Origin: Strigamia acuminata
Taxonomy: Eukaryota; Arthropoda; Chilopoda; Geophilomorpha; Linotaeniidae
DNA: 64,000 nucleotides
NCBI GenBank assembly: GCA_949358305.1
Contig: OX442314.1
Span: 21,073,060-21,137,059, forward strand
Reading direction: 5' to 3'
Both the position numbers and the translations under genes were made by a program. The notes beneath the pieces were generated by a model that saw only the letters and a program-made list of their open reading frames with translations, was not told where the DNA came from and did not search any database. Numbering within the stretch: position 1 is the first letter of the stretch; each line of letters opens with the position of its first letter. Below are positions 63,301-64,000 of the stretch, in pieces.

Positions 63301-63807
63301 TTCATGGCAGGTCTCCGTGTGAATCAACGCAATGCTAAGTTATTTAATAACGTAGGACACGCTTTAGAGGGCGAAGGCAAATTCACCGAAGCGTTGGAAT
63401 ATTTTCGCAAAGCTGTGATGTAAGATTCAAACTGATATGAATTATAGATCAGTTTTACTCGCATTAAATTTATCACCGTTTCCGTGGAGATGTATAATAA
63501 CTCCTAAACTCCGACAAATATTAAATTATAGACTGATGAAGCGGAAGGTTTAAGAATACCTTCCTTAAAACTTTAAAACACGCATTATTATTCCATTTTT
63601 AAAACGCTACGTCCCCGACATCAGCACCTGGCTGGTGTTAAAACTACAAACACGACGTGCACAACTGATCCATTGCGTGCAAACTGCAAATTTCTTTTAT
63701 GCATTTATTACAGAGTTCAACCGGATGACATAGGAGCGCATATCAACGTGGGAAGGACGTTCAATAACTTGCGACGCTTTAAGCAGGCAGAAGATGCTTA
63801 CATGAAG
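30189..63807 (+). CDS. TMTC3: TMTC3, protein O-mannosyl-transferase (partial: 5' and 3' ends missing)
   Basis: Ten exons join without frame break into 443 codons that align along their whole length with vertebrate TMTC3 as I recall it. Landmarks in order: HKSYRP and FRLNYL loop (exon 30189), [16 protein letters not shown] across two exons, [29 protein letters not shown], the DUF1736 signature [28 protein letters not shown], then the TPR array beginning [19 protein letters not shown] and [15 protein letters not shown]. The family is known as ER multi-pass proteins that add O-mannose to cadherins, with luminal TPRs. TMTC3 is preferred over TMTC1, 2 and 4 because of the near-continuous match in the DUF1736 and first TPR region. 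The first roughly 60 residues, with the usual Asp-Asp motif, are not in the recognised exons. The 3' part (most TPRs) lies beyond the window: the last exon ends in a GTAAAT donor. The first visible intron carries two mobile elements. Confidence 0.95.
30326..33076 (+). other. TMTC3 intron, part before the Bel-Pao element
   Basis: T-rich intronic sequence with poly-T runs (for example 32373-32394). Open frames such as those at 31074-31310 are low-complexity and match nothing recognised. Confidence 0.7.
33077..33081. repeat. Target-site duplication TATTT (left copy)
   Basis: TATTT directly precedes the left LTR and recurs at 39207-39211 directly after the right LTR. A 4-bp reading (ATTT, with an LTR ending in T) is equally possible. 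Confidence 0.8.
33082..33481 (+). repeat. 5' LTR of the Bel-Pao element
   Basis: 400 bp, identical by eye to 38807-39206 (offset 5,725). It starts TGTAAAATCC and ends CTCGAAA, immediately before the primer site. Promoter by position; no convincing TATA box was identified. Confidence 0.95.
33483..33500 (+). other. Primer binding site, tRNA-Phe type
   Basis: TGGTGCCGAAACCCGGGA begins one base after the LTR and is the exact complement of the 3' end of eukaryotic tRNA-Phe plus CCA, as remembered. It sets the plus orientation of the element. Confidence 0.85.
33569..38782 (+). CDS. Bel-Pao Gag-Pol polyprotein
   Basis: An intact 1,737-residue frame starting about 70 bp after the primer site; AATAAAAAATGG gives the first ATG. 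Order: N-terminal coiled-coil Gag segment (about 1-110); DUF1759 Gag (about 125-275, [13 protein letters not shown]); a Cys/His cluster from 352 with a canonical zinc knuckle at 381-394 ([14 protein letters not shown]); DUF1758 aspartic protease with DPGS at 465-468; reverse transcriptase (about 740-890) with catalytic YVDD at 883-886; Pao/RNase H region (about 945-1180, [10 protein letters not shown] near 1064 and CWTDSS near 1132); integrase with zinc-binding H1372, H1377, C1407 and C1410 and catalytic D1442, D1501 and E1551; DUF5641 (about 1640-1735). The Gag and Pol parts are fused in one frame, usual for Bel-Pao. It makes cDNA in cytoplasmic particles and integrates it in the nucleus. No stop or frameshift is seen. 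Confidence 0.97.
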   Translation: MAEDLNVIKSQRTVARRMTTATITKAKTILAAIPQNELELKKIKANLKAKSAELKALDGKILAALVDDDEIDQEITQCETNYNEKIIDCEVELEEALKKMNALAIAPPLAPITNNYHGTVNAPHETTMRLPKYEAIKFSGDPLEWDDFWGNFEISIDSKPNITNKSKLVYLKSYLDGEAALVLKGLPPTDENYPVAKELLIERYGRSDVILSAHMRALMKMQPVKDILDPVPLQKLYDRCESHVRGLLASKMNTEAIDATACPLILGLVPKQISLDFSRQHPDGKYKAKDLLDMIRAELIHHSKIDSFQDLHRTKDQEKSGKAEKQDTEKTFRKNNDRVPSARVLSTMIANCMFCSKTHERDGCSTTAAERKEYVVKNGRCFKCLKKGHTSKTCSYRITCKICQRNHNPLVCDGARKTVNESLTTHVATCAELSAFVPPPAAALASIFVRVVHQSKEAIVQCLLDPGSQTTFVLSSLAKDLGLQSKGTENLSVLTFGSQVSQSAKRERFELNLCNVDDKNKSLTVTAIETPWITRPIKTELQAGLRAALARNNIVINFEQYTNFDVFCLIGADNIAKILTGRLEKFEEDLVAIETIFGWALMGSSPNVTTLSTMVTRVFNVRLDDRLDDHLKQFWELEAIGIRHESIDESPTDRNTCTKRFRELVTREDGRYVVPLPWLVDASQLNNNFEVAKRRFWHLVRKFKKNPGFYQAYKKIFDDQLKNDIIEEVKVQDPEHSYFMPHRAVVREDRATTKIRIVFDASSKGKNELSLNDCLDSGPNLLPEILKLLVLFRRELVAYISDIEKAFLQLLLRLCDRNFVSFLWVPENWDGLEFLVPRIMRQKRVTFGVSSSPYSLNDTIQMHLDEMENLYPDTVKQIREKFYVDDLLDSMRAENQVLTVFYEARKLMMDAHLPLRKWHSNSPRLREIFAKEIPEDEEIIAAENGQTTVLGLIWNYETDRLQLEIGEWAEKKPESGQGSKRAIVQAVAKIYDPLGFASPFAIVGKLMFQELWSRKIDWDVPLPPDIAKRWCEWYEQVTTLRTISVKRPYSPNLSDNSQQEIHLFCDASPKAYGVVVYVRTETNGTVDVSLCMSKSRVAPLKPLTLPKLELMSALLSSRVAVKLRVLEIKKMHCWTDSSITYFWIQQQQKKTNPFIANRVREIRTNTDVESWRHCPGRVNPADKLTRGMEAVKLVDDNEWWQGPEWLRKGEEHWPQEISAELETQLEEFEENCTSVNATRSAEKMEPIFALENYSSWTRVVRITAWMLRFIRNSRKNQSIVGPLKTEEIEAAETYWFRHAQRSRFAEELDCVQSAVKLNRESPLSQVELIIDEREVLRINSRIRDHIGSKNFIYPVVLDADSPMTKLIIRDCHLRALHGGLGDTLAEFRSRFWTRRARKTIKSYVSKCITCRRVNSKLMTQAIGLLPSDRINRAAPFQIIGVDFAGPLYMRSGEKCYIALFTCAVVRAVHLELVSDLTTEKFILAFKRLISRRGIPSIVYSDNAKTFKRAEKDLALFINGFAGEEFQGFLSHNKIQWKFIVELAPWWGGFWERLVKTVKLSLKKVLGRSSLCFEGLTTVLTEVEAIINSRPITYVTDDPTEQEPLSPSHFLIGTRISSLPDIYNSEHHVDISKRTELVKRWKLRQRFTNLLWRRWSHEYLVELREFRRVRASKEICVNDLVLVQEQGQPRMTWKTAKITKTFDGRDGKIRSCEMMLPGGKTLRRPVQRLCSLEVADDN
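38716..38726 (+). other. Candidate polypurine tract of the Bel-Pao element
   Basis: GGGAGGGAAAA is the best purine run near the 3' LTR, but it lies inside the ORF and about 80 bp before the LTR. The bases directly before the LTR are TTTTTTCCCCCGGCAA, which is pyrimidine-rich. Which site primes plus-strand synthesis is unresolved. Confidence 0.3.
38807..39206 (+). repeat. 3' LTR of the Bel-Pao element
   Basis: 400 bp, identical by eye to 33082-33481. It begins 24 bp after the Gag-Pol stop codon and is followed by TATTT, the right copy of the target duplication. Confidence 0.95.
39207..39211. repeat. Target-site duplication TATTT (right copy)
   Basis: Matches 33077-33081. Confidence 0.8.
39230..39242 (+). 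other. Second primer-site-like motif outside the Bel-Pao element
   Basis: AATTGGTGCCGAA lies about 20 bp beyond the right target duplication and matches 13 bases of the element's LTR/primer-site junction (AAATTGGTGCCGAAAC). After it the match to the primer site stops. Confidence 0.6.
39243..41732 (+). other. TMTC3 intron, between Bel-Pao and MITE
   Basis: AT-rich intronic DNA without recognised genes. Short open frames such as 39980-40186 are T-rich and lack family motifs. Confidence 0.7.
41736..42224. mobile_element. Hairpin MITE, PIF/Harbinger type
   Basis: 489 bp, almost wholly an inverted repeat: left arm about 41736-41935, right arm about 42035-42224, loop about 100 bp. Ends read CAAGGAGAC...GTGTGTAATCCA on the left and the complement on the right. 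It is flanked by TAA on both sides (41733-41735 and 42225-42227), the 3-bp TWA duplication of PIF/Harbinger elements. Over the best 120 bp (from GTCAATACTTTC) the arms differ at only a few positions. There is no coding capacity, so transposase must come from elsewhere. The loop contains short TGAATTATGA-like tandem units. Confidence 0.88.
42228..47882 (+). other. TMTC3 intron, part after the MITE
   Basis: No gene recognised on either strand. A GA microsatellite lies near 46803-46817. The polypyrimidine-rich stretch before 47883 ends in TTTCAG. Confidence 0.7.
47883..47964 (+). CDS. TMTC3: TMTC3 exon (HPIHTEA)
   Basis: Acceptor TTATCGTTTCAG, donor GCT|GTAAGT. One base completes the Arg codon from the previous exon and the exon ends in phase 0. 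It encodes [19 protein letters not shown] then HPIHTEA, a family hallmark. Confidence 0.95.
47965..56099 (+). other. TMTC3 intron (8.1 kb)
   Basis: Intronic DNA without recognised genes. A run of ten C residues lies near 48646-48655. Frames at 50235-50444 and 55806-56009 lack recognisable motifs. Confidence 0.75.
56100..56199 (+). CDS. TMTC3: TMTC3 exon (VTGVVGRAE)
   Basis: Acceptor CTTTTTTTTTAG, donor ACAG|GTATAC. It enters in phase 0 and leaves after one base. It encodes [20 protein letters not shown] and a following membrane segment, matching the family directly after HPIHTEA. Confidence 0.95.
56200..57771 (+). other. TMTC3 intron
   Basis: 1,572 bp with no gene seen. It contains a short GA run near 56785 and a GT run near 57205. 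Confidence 0.8.
57772..57887 (+). CDS. TMTC3: TMTC3 exon (LCKEQG)
   Basis: Acceptor TTTCTTTTCAG, donor AAA|GTAAGT. Two bases complete the Glu codon from the previous exon. It encodes [26 protein letters not shown] and [11 protein letters not shown], a conserved TMTC membrane segment and loop. Confidence 0.96.
57888..59319 (+). other. TMTC3 intron
   Basis: 1,432 bp with no gene seen. A short direct repeat GGCCTTTGGCCTTTGG lies near 59093-59108. Confidence 0.8.
59320..59495 (+). CDS. TMTC3: TMTC3 exon (QLPVFTR)
   Basis: Acceptor TTGCAACACAG, donor CCAG|GTAAGA. It enters in phase 0 and leaves after two bases of an Arg codon. It encodes a variable loop, a membrane segment ([19 protein letters not shown]) and AQLPVFTR, which leads into DUF1736. 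Confidence 0.94.
59496..60351 (+). other. TMTC3 intron
   Basis: 856 bp with no gene seen. Confidence 0.85.
60352..60604 (+). CDS. TMTC3: TMTC3 exon (DUF1736 core)
   Basis: Acceptor TATTTTCACAG, donor ATC|GTAAGT. It encodes [38 protein letters not shown] and TIPLVDNF, the most diagnostic block for TMTC3, followed by a membrane segment. Confidence 0.97.
60605..62383 (+). other. TMTC3 intron
   Basis: 1,779 bp with no gene seen. The 104-codon frame at 62014-62328 lacks recognisable motifs and overlaps other open frames on the opposite strand. Confidence 0.8.
62384..62532 (+). CDS. TMTC3: TMTC3 exon ([11 protein letters not shown])
   Basis: Acceptor ACATTTTCAG, donor GAAAGAAG|GTAAAA. It enters in phase 0 and leaves after two bases. 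It encodes [20 protein letters not shown] and [19 protein letters not shown], near-identical to the family. Confidence 0.97.
62533..63126 (+). other. TMTC3 intron
   Basis: 594 bp, T-rich, with no gene seen. Confidence 0.85.
63127..63210 (+). CDS. TMTC3: TMTC3 exon (last membrane segment)
   Basis: Acceptor CTTTAAACAG, donor GATTG|GTAATT. It encodes [20 protein letters not shown] then TVIRNFD, the final membrane helix before the TPR region. The split Trp codon is completed by the next exon after a short 71-bp intron. Confidence 0.94.
63282..63419 (+). CDS. TMTC3: TMTC3 exon (first TPR)
   Basis: Acceptor TTATTACTAAG, donor GTGAT|GTAAGA. It encodes [20 protein letters not shown] and [20 protein letters not shown], the first TPR of the luminal array. 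Confidence 0.96.
63420..63713 (+). other. TMTC3 intron
   Basis: 294 bp with no gene seen. Confidence 0.9.
63714..63807 (+). CDS. TMTC3: TMTC3 exon (second TPR)
   Basis: Acceptor GCATTTATTACAG, donor ATGAAG|GTAAAT, ends in phase 0. It encodes [20 protein letters not shown] then [11 protein letters not shown], the next TPR. Remaining TPR exons lie beyond the window. Confidence 0.95.
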
Positions 63808-64000
63808 GTAAATAGCAAAGATTTTTAAACAATTCTCTTAAGAAATTTTGTTTAGACGAAAAGTTAGTTGTTCAACAATAGTTTGGCAGTAAATTAATTA
63901 AACACTCAAACATTGTTCGAAGGAAGGGGGAAGAAAAAGTGTACTTTCGGGCCCGTGTTTTTTTCTGCCTTAAATAAAGACGAGATAAATTAAAGACGAA

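Noticed and set aside
1-64000. CRISPR arrays, bacterial operons, rRNA genes
   Set aside because: No regularly spaced repeats, no bacterial gene organisation and no rRNA-like sequence seen; the window is eukaryotic.

Overview
This is a metazoan nuclear genomic window, most likely from an arthropod. The evidence is a gene split by GT-AG introns of 71 bp to about 17.6 kb, an AT-rich background full of long poly-T and poly-A runs, an intact Bel-Pao retrotransposon (a lineage found only in animals), and a short run of the arthropod telomere unit TTAGG at 26747-26767. I cannot name the species from the sequence.

Layout. Positions 1-1705 show no gene. Positions 1706-8893 hold a structurally complete LTR retroelement read on the minus strand. 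It has two 1,484-bp LTRs that differ at one base I could find, a 4-bp target duplication (ACTC), a proline-tRNA-type primer binding site, a polypurine tract, and a single intact 1,240-codon ORF in which I see no protease, reverse transcriptase, RNase H, integrase or zinc knuckle. It is therefore a non-autonomous (LARD-like) element that still encodes an unidentified protein, and it is the strongest candidate here for something undescribed. From 8898 to about 30188 I find no convincing gene. That stretch holds a decayed coding-looking patch, a threonine-tRNA-like relic at 16707-16790, a small foldback element at 22239-22443, low-complexity tracts and the TTAGG run.

From 30189 to the right edge the plus strand carries ten consecutive coding exons of one gene, TMTC3 (transmembrane O-mannosyltransferase targeting cadherins 3). 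The exons join in phase into 443 codons. They cover the conserved HKSYRP loop, the membrane region with its DUF1736 domain, and the start of the TPR array. The first exon or exons (about the first 60 residues of the family, including the usual Asp-Asp motif) were not found, and the 3' end runs off the window.

The first visible TMTC3 intron (30326-47882) contains two mobile elements. One is a full-length sense-oriented Bel-Pao element at 33082-39206, with 400-bp LTRs identical by eye, a 5-bp target duplication, a phenylalanine-tRNA primer site and an intact 1,737-residue Gag-Pol. The other is a 489-bp hairpin MITE of PIF/Harbinger type at 41736-42224. The near-identical LTRs of both LTR elements imply two recent, probably still polymorphic insertions. 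One plausible link, not demonstrated, is that enzymes supplied in trans by some autonomous element mobilise the pol-less one; its primer tRNA differs from that of the Bel-Pao copy, so this Bel-Pao lineage is probably not the donor.
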